Source of the DNA: JACCYQ01 sp036675565
GTDB lineage: Bacteria; Bacteroidota; Bacteroidia; Chitinophagales; Chitinophagaceae
Assembly: GCA_036675565.1 (NCBI GenBank)
Contig: JAKFER010000319.1
Location: 1-64,000 of the forward strand
Length of the DNA stretch: 64,000 nt
Direction of reading: 5' to 3'
The notes below the pieces were generated by a model. The model ran no database searches, was not told the origin of the DNA, and saw only the letters and a list, made by a program, of their open reading frames with translations. A program made the translations under genes and the position numbers. Position 1 is the first letter of the stretch. Every line of letters starts with the position of its first letter. Shown here piece after piece: positions 43,335 to 52,267 of this stretch.

Positions 43335-45347
43335 TTATTCCACATCTTTAATAGGAAGTAAAACGCGGAAGCAGGCTCCTTCTCCTTCCTTGCCTTCGGC
43401 TATGATTTTACCATGGTGGCGATCAACAATTTTTTTACACAATGTTAATCCAAGCCCGGTTCCTTCATACTTTTCTTTAGGATTTAAACGGATAAATATG
43501 TTGAATAACGTTTCGGCATATTTTTGATTGAACCCGATACCATTATCCTGTATGCGGATATCTGAATATTTCTCAACGCCATTTTTACTGTAGCCTTCGG
43601 GTAAATCCTCCGTATCAATAATTCCTGAACTAATGGTTATTTTAGGTTGGGTGTTTTCCCTGGAAAATTTGAGTGCGTTATTTATCAAATTATAAAACAA
43701 CTGCTGAACCAGAGATGGAATACCGATTACAACCGGCAATTCGGATACCTGTACATCAACTTTTTTTTGTTCAATAACCAATTCGAGATCTGATAAAACA
43801 TCTTTTATTACTTCATTCAGGTCAATTGGTTTCATTTCATCGTCATTGGCATTGATGATGGAATAATTTAAAACACCATCAACCATACCAGAAAGCCGTT
43901 TGGCCGACTTGTTGATTTTTTCGGCATTCGCCAGTGCCTTTGGTGACATTTGATCACCCATTGAATCAATTAACTGGTTACTGAAGATCATGATCTTTCT
44001 CAATGGTTCCTTAAGGTCATGACTGGCCACGTGAGCAAATTGCTGCAGATCGGAGTTAGAACGTTCCAATTCCTCTGTTCTTTGTTTTACCAAGGCTTCC
44101 ATTTCTTCGCTGAATTTTTGCAGGCTTGCCTGCATGCTAAGAATTGAATTCCCCAGAAGGTCGCCTTTACTTCTCGGTTGTACCTTTACGTTAAAATTTC
44201 CTTTCCCGATCTCATCAGCAGCCATAGCCAACTGCTTTTGATTTTCATCTATTTTTTGAATAGAAGCCGCCACACTTCCTACAGCATCATTCGACCACTT
44301 TTTTAAACGCACCCCTGACAAACCTATGGAAAGCTTTTCTGCTGCCAATTTAATTTCACGCAGCATTCCCGACAAGATCATGATCATAAAAATCAGGAGA
44401 CCACCAACAATGATCAATAAAGAAATGACCATTATCAAATCCTTGTTTTTGTCCCTGATTTCATTTGCAATAATCGTTTCCATATCCCGGACAGCCTTAC
44501 GCCAAATCTGGTTTTGCAGCAATGCAATCTGATCAAGTCCATTTTCGGAAACAGTCCACCATTGGTCCGCGGTATATGAACTATCTACTTTAAAAGTGGT
44601 AAAGGAACTTTGCAGCAGATTGAGCATTTCTCTGTAGTCGCTTTTTTGTTTTAATTTTTTATATCCCTCAAGCGCATTTCCTTTAGATTTTACAAAAAAT
44701 TCTTTCTCATAAGAATTCAGGATATCATATGCGCCGGCAGTACCCATTAATATTTCAATTTCATATTTACGGGTATAAAGTATGGTATAAATATTTGCGC
44801 GGATGATACTCAGGTAGGTGATCATTTCAGATAAAACCTTTTGAGCCTGCAAATCATTGTAAAGCGGTTTTAATTTAGGATTTACAGGCACGGATACAGA
44901 AGTCAGGGTATTTAACCGGAATATCAGGCTGGAGTAAAAGTCGGTTACCGCATTACTAGCAATGGTATTATTGTTAATCTTGTTACGGATGGAATCCAGG
45001 CTGCCTAATTTGGTGTACCTGTCCAATTCCATGATTTGCGGATCCTTTGATTGATTTAAAATATTTAAAATACTATCTGTTTTGTTTCGTTGTTTTGCTA
45101 ATATTTCCTCGCCTACTTTGTTCATCACATGATCAAAACTTAACTTTCTTTCATGCTGCAGGTCTTCTATCAGTAAAATAATATTGCCATTTCTTTTTAT
45201 TCTTTCAATAAAAGCTATAAAAACGTTGACCTGCTTTTGGCGTTCATGTTGCAACCGGATGGTTAAAAAGACAATAAATATCAATGGAACAATGCTTATC
45301 AACAGCAGTTTTATACCAAGAGGAATTCTTTTAAAAAAAGAGATCAT
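43335..45347 (-). CDS. NIT-domain sensor histidine kinase
   Basis: Membrane sensor kinase of 670 residues. Transmembrane helices at about 11-30 and 305-328 enclose a roughly 270-residue all-helical periplasmic domain of the nitrate/nitrite-sensing (NIT) type. A HAMP-like linker (330-410) and coiled coil lead to the HisKA domain with His443 in FAHVASHDLKEPL and an ATPase domain (LFYNLINNALKFS, DNGIGFNQKYA, GTGLGLTLCKKIV). The FAHVASHDLKEPL box is typical of phytochrome-like kinases. No receiver or response regulator gene is adjacent, so it is an orphan kinase. Nitrate sensing is only a domain-based guess. Confidence 0.9.
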   Translation of the reverse strand: MISFFKRIPLGIKLLLISIVPLIFIVFLTIRLQHERQKQVNVFIAFIERIKRNGNIILLIEDLQHERKLSFDHVMNKVGEEILAKQRNKTDSILNILNQSKDPQIMELDRYTKLGSLDSIRNKINNNTIASNAVTDFYSSLIFRLNTLTSVSVPVNPKLKPLYNDLQAQKVLSEMITYLSIIRANIYTILYTRKYEIEILMGTAGAYDILNSYEKEFFVKSKGNALEGYKKLKQKSDYREMLNLLQSSFTTFKVDSSYTADQWWTVSENGLDQIALLQNQIWRKAVRDMETIIANEIRDKNKDLIMVISLLIIVGGLLIFMIMILSGMLREIKLAAEKLSIGLSGVRLKKWSNDAVGSVAASIQKIDENQKQLAMAADEIGKGNFNVKVQPRSKGDLLGNSILSMQASLQKFSEEMEALVKQRTEELERSNSDLQQFAHVASHDLKEPLRKIMIFSNQLIDSMGDQMSPKALANAEKINKSAKRLSGMVDGVLNYSIINANDDEMKPIDLNEVIKDVLSDLELVIEQKKVDVQVSELPVVIGIPSLVQQLFYNLINNALKFSRENTQPKITISSGIIDTEDLPEGYSKNGVEKYSDIRIQDNGIGFNQKYAETLFNIFIRLNPKEKYEGTGLGLTLCKKIVDRHHGKIIAEGKEGEGACFRVLLPIKDVE

Positions 45348-45476
45348 AACGATAAAAATACATTAATTGATTAAAGCAGGAAATGTATGGTGCAAACAGG
45401 CATATGTAACCTCTTTGATTATAAAAAATCAGGCCACCAAAAAATAATTCTGAAATTATGGCGCAAGCTATTTCAA

Positions 45477-48008
45477 TTACCTGTATCCGGGGGTATTAAT
45501 CCTTTTAAAATGCCGGTTCCACCATTTCCAGGCTTCGATCCACAAAACAGAAAAAGCGCTGGTTAATGTAACGATCAACAACTGCTTCCTGTTTAATGCT
45601 TCAACATTGAAGAAATCGGCAACGACCGGGAAATTTAGTATGATGATCAATAAAATGATGGTTAGGAGGTTTACCAACAACATCAGTGCATTCCGGTTTT
45701 TTAAGGTTGTAATGAATGAATAGTAGAATGAGCGGTTTACCAGGGAAAGAAAAATATTTGCGATAACAAGCGTGGAAAATACCATGCTCCGAGTTAAAGA
45801 TTCACTGGCGCCGTTTTGCACGGCATACTGGTATATGAATAACACACCTGCCGAAATAATGATCCCCTGCAAAATACTGATCCGCATTTCTTTCCAGGTT
45901 AAAAATGTACTGCTCATTTTCCGGGGTGGTTGCTGCATCGTATTTTTTTCCATCGGTTCATTTTCATAAACAATGGAACACATGGGCCCCATGATCAACT
46001 CTAAAAATATAACATGGACCGGCGTGAAGATATTGGGATAAATCCAACCCAAAAATAACGGTAACGAAACGGTGAGAATAATAGGTATATGTATGGAAAT
46101 GATATACTGTACCGCTTTTTTAATATTGGTATAAATCCTGCGGCCGGATGCAACCGCATCAACCAGTTTGTTGAGATCATCATTGACCAAAATAAGATCA
46201 GCCGCCGATTTGGCTATTTCCGTTCCCTTTTGTCCCATGGCAATTCCAATGTGCGACGCCTTTAATGCAGGACCGTCATTTACACCATCACCGATCATAG
46301 CTACTACCTGGTTGTCCTTTTTTAATGCATTTACAATGGCCAGTTTGGCTTCCGGAAACATCCTGGTAAAAACCGTTGTATCATGAATGTTCTTTGTCAT
46401 TGCAGTTTCATCCATTTTCATCAACTCTTCCCCATTGATAACCTTTTCCGCATCCGGAACACCAGCTTGCCGAGCAATGGCTTTAGTAGTTAATGCGTTA
46501 TCCCCGGTAATAATTTTTACTACAATACCTGCTTCATTAAAATCGTTAAAAACCTCCCTGATATTTTCTTTTGGGGGATCATAAAATGCAACAAGACCTT
46601 TGAAATGAAATGGTAACACCTGTTGTTTCTCAGGAAAATTATTTCCATCTAATTCCGCGGTAGCTACACCCAGTATGCGGTAACCTTTAATAGCCAACGA
46701 CTCAATAATTTTATTCAATTCATTTGTTTCCCCTGGTGAAAGATCACTCGCATTCATTATCGCCTCCGGTGCTCCTTTTGCCGAAATGATCCTTTGCCCC
46801 TCTGCATTTTCAAATACATGGGTCATCATTGGTGGTTTACCCTCCAGTGGATATTCATGCACCATCCGGAAGTTTCTTCGCTTATCCGTTGCCGTTGTTT
46901 TTTGGTAGATGCGGTGCAAAGTTTTTTCCATTGGGTCAAATGGAATGGGTTCGCTGGCCCACATGGCCGCTTCAATAACATCAATTTCTTCAGTTTCATT
47001 CCAGTTTTCATGTTCGTAAAGCTTTTTATTGCTGTGAGCATAAATGGCCTTCAGGCTCATTTTATTTTCGGTGATGGTTCCTGTTTTATCTGTACAAATA
47101 ACGGTGGCACTTCCAAGCGCTTCCACTGTCCTGGTTTTTTTAACGATAATTCCCTGCCGCATCAATCGCCAGGAACCTAATGCCATAAATGTTGTGAAAG
47201 CCACCGGGATCTCTTCCGGCAAAATGGACATAGCGAGGGTTAATCCTTTTAGCAGACTATCCAACAAATCCCTGCTTTGCCAGAAATTGATGGCCCACAC
47301 CAATAGAAAAACCAATACACCAAAAATGGCCATGATTTTTACAAATCGATTGATCTGCTTTTGCAGAGGTGTTGCTTCTTCTTTTATATCCGCCAGTGAA
47401 GCGCCCAACTGCCCGATGCGGGTTTTGGTACCGATATTTTTTGCTTCATACAAAGCAAGACCCGAAGCAACCATGGTACCACTGTATACCTTTTTATCTT
47501 CACTTGTTGCAGATTTAAATACAGAATAAGCCTCACCTGTTAAGGATGATTCATTAACTGAAAAATCATTGCTATGGACAATTATACCATCCGCATTGAT
47601 CGTACTCCCCTCTTCTGCAATTACAAGATCACCAACGACTATTTCACTTGTAGCAATCTGTTTCACATGCCCGTTGCGCAGCACTTTACTTAAAGGTTCA
47701 TTTAATTTCTTCAGGGCTTCCAGCGCTTTCCCACTGCGACGATCCTGGTAAATGGAAATACCCGAAACAGCAATCAATGCTGCGACCATAAACCACGCTT
47801 CATCCAACTGTCCAAGAATAAAATAAATAACAGCAACCGCAATCAACAGGATAAGCATGGGCTCCTTTACAATATCGAAAATGAAATGCCACCATTTATC
47901 TTTAAAAACAAGACGCTGTTCATTGGTCCCCCATTTTTCTCTTGCTGTAAGAACTTCTCTTTCATTTAAGCCCCTTATACTTTCCGGGATGTTTATTTGT
48001 CTTTCCAT
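45477..48008 (-). CDS. P-type cation ATPase (P2-like)
   Basis: Ion pump of 843 residues with all P-type motifs: LTGE at 156-159, phosphorylated Asp307 in DKTGT, KGAPEA, and MIGDGVNDGPAL. About ten transmembrane helices. It is P2-like in layout (cation_ATPase_N, E1-E2, hydrolase, C-terminal bundle). In helix 4 it has PEEIP (264-268) instead of PEGLP, and in helix 6 ELIMGPMCSIVYENEP, lacking the Asp used by calcium pumps, so the transported ion is uncertain. No heavy-metal-binding domain or CPC motif is seen, arguing against copper or zinc pumps. It stands alone between aconitase and the histidine kinase. Confidence 0.92.
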   Translation of the reverse strand: MERQINIPESIRGLNEREVLTAREKWGTNEQRLVFKDKWWHFIFDIVKEPMLILLIAVAVIYFILGQLDEAWFMVAALIAVSGISIYQDRRSGKALEALKKLNEPLSKVLRNGHVKQIATSEIVVGDLVIAEEGSTINADGIIVHSNDFSVNESSLTGEAYSVFKSATSEDKKVYSGTMVASGLALYEAKNIGTKTRIGQLGASLADIKEEATPLQKQINRFVKIMAIFGVLVFLLVWAINFWQSRDLLDSLLKGLTLAMSILPEEIPVAFTTFMALGSWRLMRQGIIVKKTRTVEALGSATVICTDKTGTITENKMSLKAIYAHSNKKLYEHENWNETEEIDVIEAAMWASEPIPFDPMEKTLHRIYQKTTATDKRRNFRMVHEYPLEGKPPMMTHVFENAEGQRIISAKGAPEAIMNASDLSPGETNELNKIIESLAIKGYRILGVATAELDGNNFPEKQQVLPFHFKGLVAFYDPPKENIREVFNDFNEAGIVVKIITGDNALTTKAIARQAGVPDAEKVINGEELMKMDETAMTKNIHDTTVFTRMFPEAKLAIVNALKKDNQVVAMIGDGVNDGPALKASHIGIAMGQKGTEIAKSAADLILVNDDLNKLVDAVASGRRIYTNIKKAVQYIISIHIPIILTVSLPLFLGWIYPNIFTPVHVIFLELIMGPMCSIVYENEPMEKNTMQQPPRKMSSTFLTWKEMRISILQGIIISAGVLFIYQYAVQNGASESLTRSMVFSTLVIANIFLSLVNRSFYYSFITTLKNRNALMLLVNLLTIILLIIILNFPVVADFFNVEALNRKQLLIVTLTSAFSVLWIEAWKWWNRHFKRINTPGYR

Positions 48009-48071
48009 GGACTATCTCCGTTAGATTGATTCAGGTTGACCATGAATGTAAGAAGGTTTGTAAAACAACGA

Positions 48072-48104
48072 CAAAAAAAATCCCATTGTTTGCACAACGG
48101 GATT
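48072..48104 (-). terminator. Intrinsic terminator after aconitase
   Basis: On the minus strand, arms AATCCCGTTGT and ACAATGGGATT (11 pairs with one G-U) enclose a 4-base loop and run into TTTTTTT. It starts 24 bases after the aconitase stop and separates that gene from the ATPase gene. Confidence 0.85.
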
Positions 48105-48127
48105 ATTAATTTTGATTGAAGTATTAA

Positions 48128-50389
48128 TCAAGCAAATTGTTTGCGGATAACATTCAATGCACCACCTGCTTTAAACCATTCGATCTGTGGTTCATTATAG
48201 GTATGATTAACCACAATGGCATCGATGGTACCATCCGAATGTTTCAATTTCACGGTTAACGGGCAACCAGGTGCGAAATCTGTTAAACCGATAATATCGA
48301 TTTCATCATCTTCCTGTACTTTATCGTAATCTTCTTTATTAGCAAAAGTGAGCGCTAACATACCCTGCTTTTTTAAATTGGTTTCGTGAATACGGGCAAA
48401 TGATTTAACGAGAATGGCACGAACGCCGAGGTGGCGCGGCTCCATTGCTGCATGTTCCCTGGATGATCCCTCTCCATAATTTTCATCACCCACTACAATA
48501 CTTCCAATACCTGCTTTTTTATAATCCCTTGCTGTTGCAGGAACTGCACCATACACACCAGTCAACTGGTTTTTAACCGAATCCGTTTTCTCATTAAAAT
48601 AATTGACGGCACCTATCAGCATGTTGTTTGAAATATTATCCAGGTGCCCGCGGAATTTAAGCCATGGACCCGCCATGGAAATATGGTCAGTGGTACATTT
48701 TCCTTTTGCTTTGATCAGCAATTTTAGTCCTTTCAGATCAGTACCCTCCCAGGCGGCAAATGGTGCCAGTAATTGTAACCGGGTAGATTCAGGATCTACG
48801 ATCACTTCCACATATGTTCCATCCTCTGCCGGGGCAAGATAACCTGCATCCTCAACCGAAAATCCGCGTGGAGGCAATTCAAAACCGCTAGGTTCATCCA
48901 ACATAACCATATTGCCATCTTTATCTTTTAATTTATCCTTTAATGGATTAAATGTAAGATCACCTGCCAGTGCAAAGGCAGTCACTAATTCTGGTGAGGC
49001 TACAAATGCATGGGTTGAAGCCAGTCCGTCATTACGTTTGGCAAAGTTGCGGTTGAAAGAGGTAATGATTGAGTTTTTGCGGGAAGGATCATCAATATGA
49101 CGAGCCCATTGACCAATGCAAGGTCCGCAGGCATTGGCTAATACAACACCCCCAATTTTTTCGAAAGTATCCAGGTAACCATCTTTTTCAATAGTATAAC
49201 GGACCATCTCACTGCCAGGAGTAATTGTAAATTCTGCTTTTGTTTGCAGGTTTTTATCAATACCCTGTTGAGCCACTGAAGCAGATCGGCTAATATCCTC
49301 GTAGGATGAATTGGTACAAGAACCAATCAAAGCAACTTCTAATTTTTCGGGCCATTGGTGACTGCGAACAGCCTGTGCAAATTCAGAGATCGGCCATGCC
49401 AGGTCAGGCGTGTATGGACCATTGACATAAGGTTCCAATTCACTCAGGTTTATTTCAACCAATTGATCATAAAAATCAGCCGGATTATCATAAACTTCTT
49501 TATCTGGCCTTAAATGTTCTTTGATATTATTGGCCATTTGAGCCACTTCTTCTCTTCCCGTAATGGAAAGATAACTGGCCATTTTATCATCATAAGTAAA
49601 TACAGAACAGGTAGCACCAATTTCCGCGCCCATATTACAAATGGTTGCTTTACCCGTTGCACTCAGGTTATCTGCACCTTCACCAAAATATTCAACAATA
49701 GCACCAGTACCACCTTTTACCGTAAGGATACCGGCTACTTTTAAAATCACATCTTTTGCACTTGACCAGCCACTAAGTTTACCTGTCAGTTTTACCCCGA
49801 TCAGTTTGGGCATTTTTAATTCCCATGGAAGTCCGGCCATCACATCAACAGCATCTGCACCACCCACACCTATAGCCAGCATACCTAATCCACCTGCATT
49901 AGGCGTATGTGAATCTGTCCCGATCATCATGCCACCTGGAAAAGCATAATTCTCCAACACTACCTGGTGAATAATTCCGGCACCGGGTTTCCAAAAACCA
50001 ATACCATATTTTGTAGAAATGGATGATAAAAAGTCATAAACTTCCTTATTGGAATTGATGGCATTTACCAGGTCTGTTTTTGCACCAACTTCCGCCTGAA
50101 TCAGGTGATCGCAGTGAACTGATGAGGGAACAGCAACAGTATTGCGCCCACAGGTCATAAATTGTAATAAGGCCATTTGAGCCGTTGCATCCTGCATAGC
50201 TACCCTGTCTGGTGCAAAATCCACATAATCCTTACCCCTTACTTTTGCCTCTGTAGGTGCCACGTAAAGGTGAGCATAGAGAATCTTTTCCGTCATCGTT
50301 AAGGGTCTGCCTAGAAGAGACCGCGCTGCATCAACCTTAGCGGGCAATTCATCATAAACCTTTTTTATCAAATCCAAATCAAATACCAT
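48128..50389 (-). CDS. acn: Aconitate hydratase
   Basis: TCA-cycle enzyme converting citrate to isocitrate, 753 residues, of the mitochondrial-type aconitase A group. The three [4Fe-4S] cysteines are in IGSCTNSSYED and ANACGPCIGQW. Other signatures are GTDSHTPNAGGLGMLAIGVGGADAVDVMAG and, in the swivel domain, GDENYGEGSSREHAAMEPRHLGVRAILVKSFARIHETN. Cytoplasmic, complete. It has a minus-strand -7 element 35 bases upstream and its own terminator, so it is monocistronic. Confidence 0.98.
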   Translation of the reverse strand: MVFDLDLIKKVYDELPAKVDAARSLLGRPLTMTEKILYAHLYVAPTEAKVRGKDYVDFAPDRVAMQDATAQMALLQFMTCGRNTVAVPSSVHCDHLIQAEVGAKTDLVNAINSNKEVYDFLSSISTKYGIGFWKPGAGIIHQVVLENYAFPGGMMIGTDSHTPNAGGLGMLAIGVGGADAVDVMAGLPWELKMPKLIGVKLTGKLSGWSSAKDVILKVAGILTVKGGTGAIVEYFGEGADNLSATGKATICNMGAEIGATCSVFTYDDKMASYLSITGREEVAQMANNIKEHLRPDKEVYDNPADFYDQLVEINLSELEPYVNGPYTPDLAWPISEFAQAVRSHQWPEKLEVALIGSCTNSSYEDISRSASVAQQGIDKNLQTKAEFTITPGSEMVRYTIEKDGYLDTFEKIGGVVLANACGPCIGQWARHIDDPSRKNSIITSFNRNFAKRNDGLASTHAFVASPELVTAFALAGDLTFNPLKDKLKDKDGNMVMLDEPSGFELPPRGFSVEDAGYLAPAEDGTYVEVIVDPESTRLQLLAPFAAWEGTDLKGLKLLIKAKGKCTTDHISMAGPWLKFRGHLDNISNNMLIGAVNYFNEKTDSVKNQLTGVYGAVPATARDYKKAGIGSIVVGDENYGEGSSREHAAMEPRHLGVRAILVKSFARIHETNLKKQGMLALTFANKEDYDKVQEDDEIDIIGLTDFAPGCPLTVKLKHSDGTIDAIVVNHTYNEPQIEWFKAGGALNVIRKQFA

Positions 50390-50423
50390 ATTATTATCTT
50401 TAAAATGTGGAAGTAATGAGGTG

Positions 50424-50431
50424 CAAAACTA
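50424..50431 (-). promoter_or_regulatory. Promoter -7 element for aconitase
   Basis: The minus strand reads TAGTTTTG, matching TAnnTTTG, 34 bases upstream of the ATG at 50389. A TTTT on that strand about 20 bases further up (50451-50454) may act as the -33 element. Confidence 0.5.
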
Positions 50432-50606
50432 AATAATTAACAAGCACGAAAAAAAATGGTTTGAAAGCTTCATCCAGGTTTTATTTAATGAACCGTTATT
50501 AAAATGATTATTCTTATTGTTAAAAATGGTAACATATAACTGCAACTACCTAATTACCATAGCCCATAGGCTGCTTTGTTAACAAAATTTAGATTAAATT
50601 CGCCGC

Positions 50607-50828
50607 ATGAATCAATTCCGGAATTTCATTGAGTGGCATTTATTTGGTGTTTGCACCGCTATTGGCGACAAGATGGGTATTGCAACCACGCAGATCCGCA
50701 AATGGTTTATGTATACTTCCCTTCTTACGATGGGTTCACCCATTATTATCTATATGATCCTTGCATTTTGGATGAATATTAAAAGATATATTCTGAATGC
50801 CAGAAGGAATCCGCTGAGATGGCAATAA
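50607..50828 (+). CDS. PspC-domain protein
   Basis: Small membrane protein of 73 residues with one PspC domain: an N-terminal amphipathic part (FGVCTAIGDKMGIATTQIRKWF) followed by a hydrophobic segment (about 36-56) and a basic tail. PspC proteins anchor or sense envelope stress; no other Psp genes are nearby. It is divergent from aconitase and convergent with the cysteine desulfurase gene. Confidence 0.85.
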   Translation: MNQFRNFIEWHLFGVCTAIGDKMGIATTQIRKWFMYTSLLTMGSPIIIYMILAFWMNIKRYILNARRNPLRWQ

Positions 50829-51021
50829 TACAATTAGACAATTTGGCAATTGACAATTAAGCGTCTTTCACTAATATCCAACTAACATAGATCAACGCTA
50901 AACTCAAAACGCGAAGCGCTAATCTTTTTATCAACAGCATGAATAATTAGGTGTGTGAACAATTAGATGTTTAAATTCTGAACATCTAATCCTAAACTCT
51001 TAACCCTAAACTCGAAACTCC
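50829..51021. repeat. Degenerate low-complexity convergent spacer with hairpin
   Basis: The 193-base spacer between PspC and cysteine desulfurase is built of near-repeats: CAATTTGGCAATTGACAATT at its start, AATTAG/AACAATTAG words in the middle, and CCTAAACTC-TTAACCCTAAACTC at its end. It holds an inverted repeat with perfect arms ATTAGATGTT and AACATCTAAT (50962-50990, 9-base loop) that may end both transcripts. Similar words recur in the spacers at 54524-54599 and 60642-60781. Confidence 0.55.
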
Positions 51022-52149
51022 TTATATCATTTCACTCAACTTCCCCACTACAATATCCACTTCTTCTTTTGTATTGTATTTGCTGAACGAAAAACGAATA
51101 GTCACCTGGTTAGGATTATTATTGATTGACCGGATGACATGAGAGCCCTGGTCTGCCCCGCTGGTACAGGCACTTCCCCCTGATGCGCAGATGTGATTAA
51201 TATCGAGGTTGAATAAAACCATTTCTGATTTTTCAGTTTTTGGAACTGAAACACTTAACACGGTATACAGGCTTTTTTCTAAAACATCTCCATTGAACAT
51301 TACACCCGGAATTTTATACTCCAGTTGGTCGATCATATATTTTTTGAGAGATAAAATATACCGGCTCTCGTCATCGTGATTTTCTGTAGCCATTTCTAAC
51401 GCCCTGGCAAAGCCGATAATCCCGTACAGATTTTCAGTACCGGCACGCATATTCCGTTCCTGCCCGCCACCTAAAATGAATGGCTTCACCTTTACATTCT
51501 CATTCACATAAATAATACCGCAGCCTTTGGGACCATGGAATTTATGTCCAGAACCTGAAATAAAATGGACCGGCGTATTTCGCAGGTTAATGGGATAATG
51601 CCCCACTGTTTGCACACAATCAGAATGGAAAATGGCATTGTGTTCCTTGCAGATTTCACCCACAGCGTTTATGTCAAGCAAGTTTCCGATTTCATTATTG
51701 GCATGCATTAAAGAAACCAGGCAACGCTCCTGCTGTGAGGCTAATTGTTGTTCCAGATCTTCCAGGTCAACATGCCCATCATCGTTCAACTTTACAAAAC
51801 TCAATGTAACATCTTTGTTGCAGGCATAATATTCCACAGTGTGCAATACAGCATGGTGCTCAATGGGCGAAGAAATAATGTGTTTGCAATTTAAATCCCG
51901 GATGGCCGAACAGATGGCCATATTATTACTTTCCGTACCGCCGCTGGTAAAAAATATTTCGCCGGGATTCGCATTCAGGATCCTGGCAACCGATTTACGT
52001 GCGTTTTCAATAGCCAGACGGCATTCGCGGCCATAAGAATATATGGATGAAGGATTGCCAAAATGAGTAGTCAAATAAGGCATCATCGCATCCAGTACTT
52101 CTTTATCCAGGGCAGTGGTTGCGGCATTGTCAAAATAAATTCGGTTCAT
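51022..52149 (-). CDS. Cysteine desulfurase (NifS/IscS-like)
   Basis: PLP enzyme of 375 residues that takes sulfur from cysteine for Fe-S clusters or thiolation. The PLP lysine is Lys203 in SGSGHKFHGPKG, the substrate His is in SPIEHHAVLHT, and the active-site Cys328 lies in GGSACTSGADQGSHV. The GSACTSG loop is the long-loop type of the NifS/IscS class. No IscU, SufU or tRNA-thiolation gene is adjacent, so the acceptor is unknown. A clean -7 element (TATCTTTG) lies 60 bases upstream. Confidence 0.93.
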   Translation of the reverse strand: MNRIYFDNAATTALDKEVLDAMMPYLTTHFGNPSSIYSYGRECRLAIENARKSVARILNANPGEIFFTSGGTESNNMAICSAIRDLNCKHIISSPIEHHAVLHTVEYYACNKDVTLSFVKLNDDGHVDLEDLEQQLASQQERCLVSLMHANNEIGNLLDINAVGEICKEHNAIFHSDCVQTVGHYPINLRNTPVHFISGSGHKFHGPKGCGIIYVNENVKVKPFILGGGQERNMRAGTENLYGIIGFARALEMATENHDDESRYILSLKKYMIDQLEYKIPGVMFNGDVLEKSLYTVLSVSVPKTEKSEMVLFNLDINHICASGGSACTSGADQGSHVIRSINNNPNQVTIRFSFSKYNTKEEVDIVVGKLSEMI

Positions 52150-52208
52150 CGCGGTGTTTAATTTTACGGTGGGTTTTCTCCGAGTACAACTTTATTTAAA
52201 AAGTTGCG

Positions 52209-52216
52209 CAAAGATA
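52209..52216 (-). promoter_or_regulatory. Promoter -7 element for cysteine desulfurase
   Basis: The minus strand reads TATCTTTG, a full match to TAnnTTTG, in the 118-base gap between cysteine desulfurase and the mutase gene. No TTTG -33 element is clear. Confidence 0.5.
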
Positions 52217-52267
52217 ATCATTACCAAATGTTGAACCAGTGAAGTGAGAATCTGCAATAATAATTTC

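Noticed and set aside
47044..47529. 161-codon plus-strand frame opposite the P-type ATPase
   Set aside because: Antisense shadow within a conserved transporter gene; its hydrophobicity mirrors the membrane segments on the other strand.
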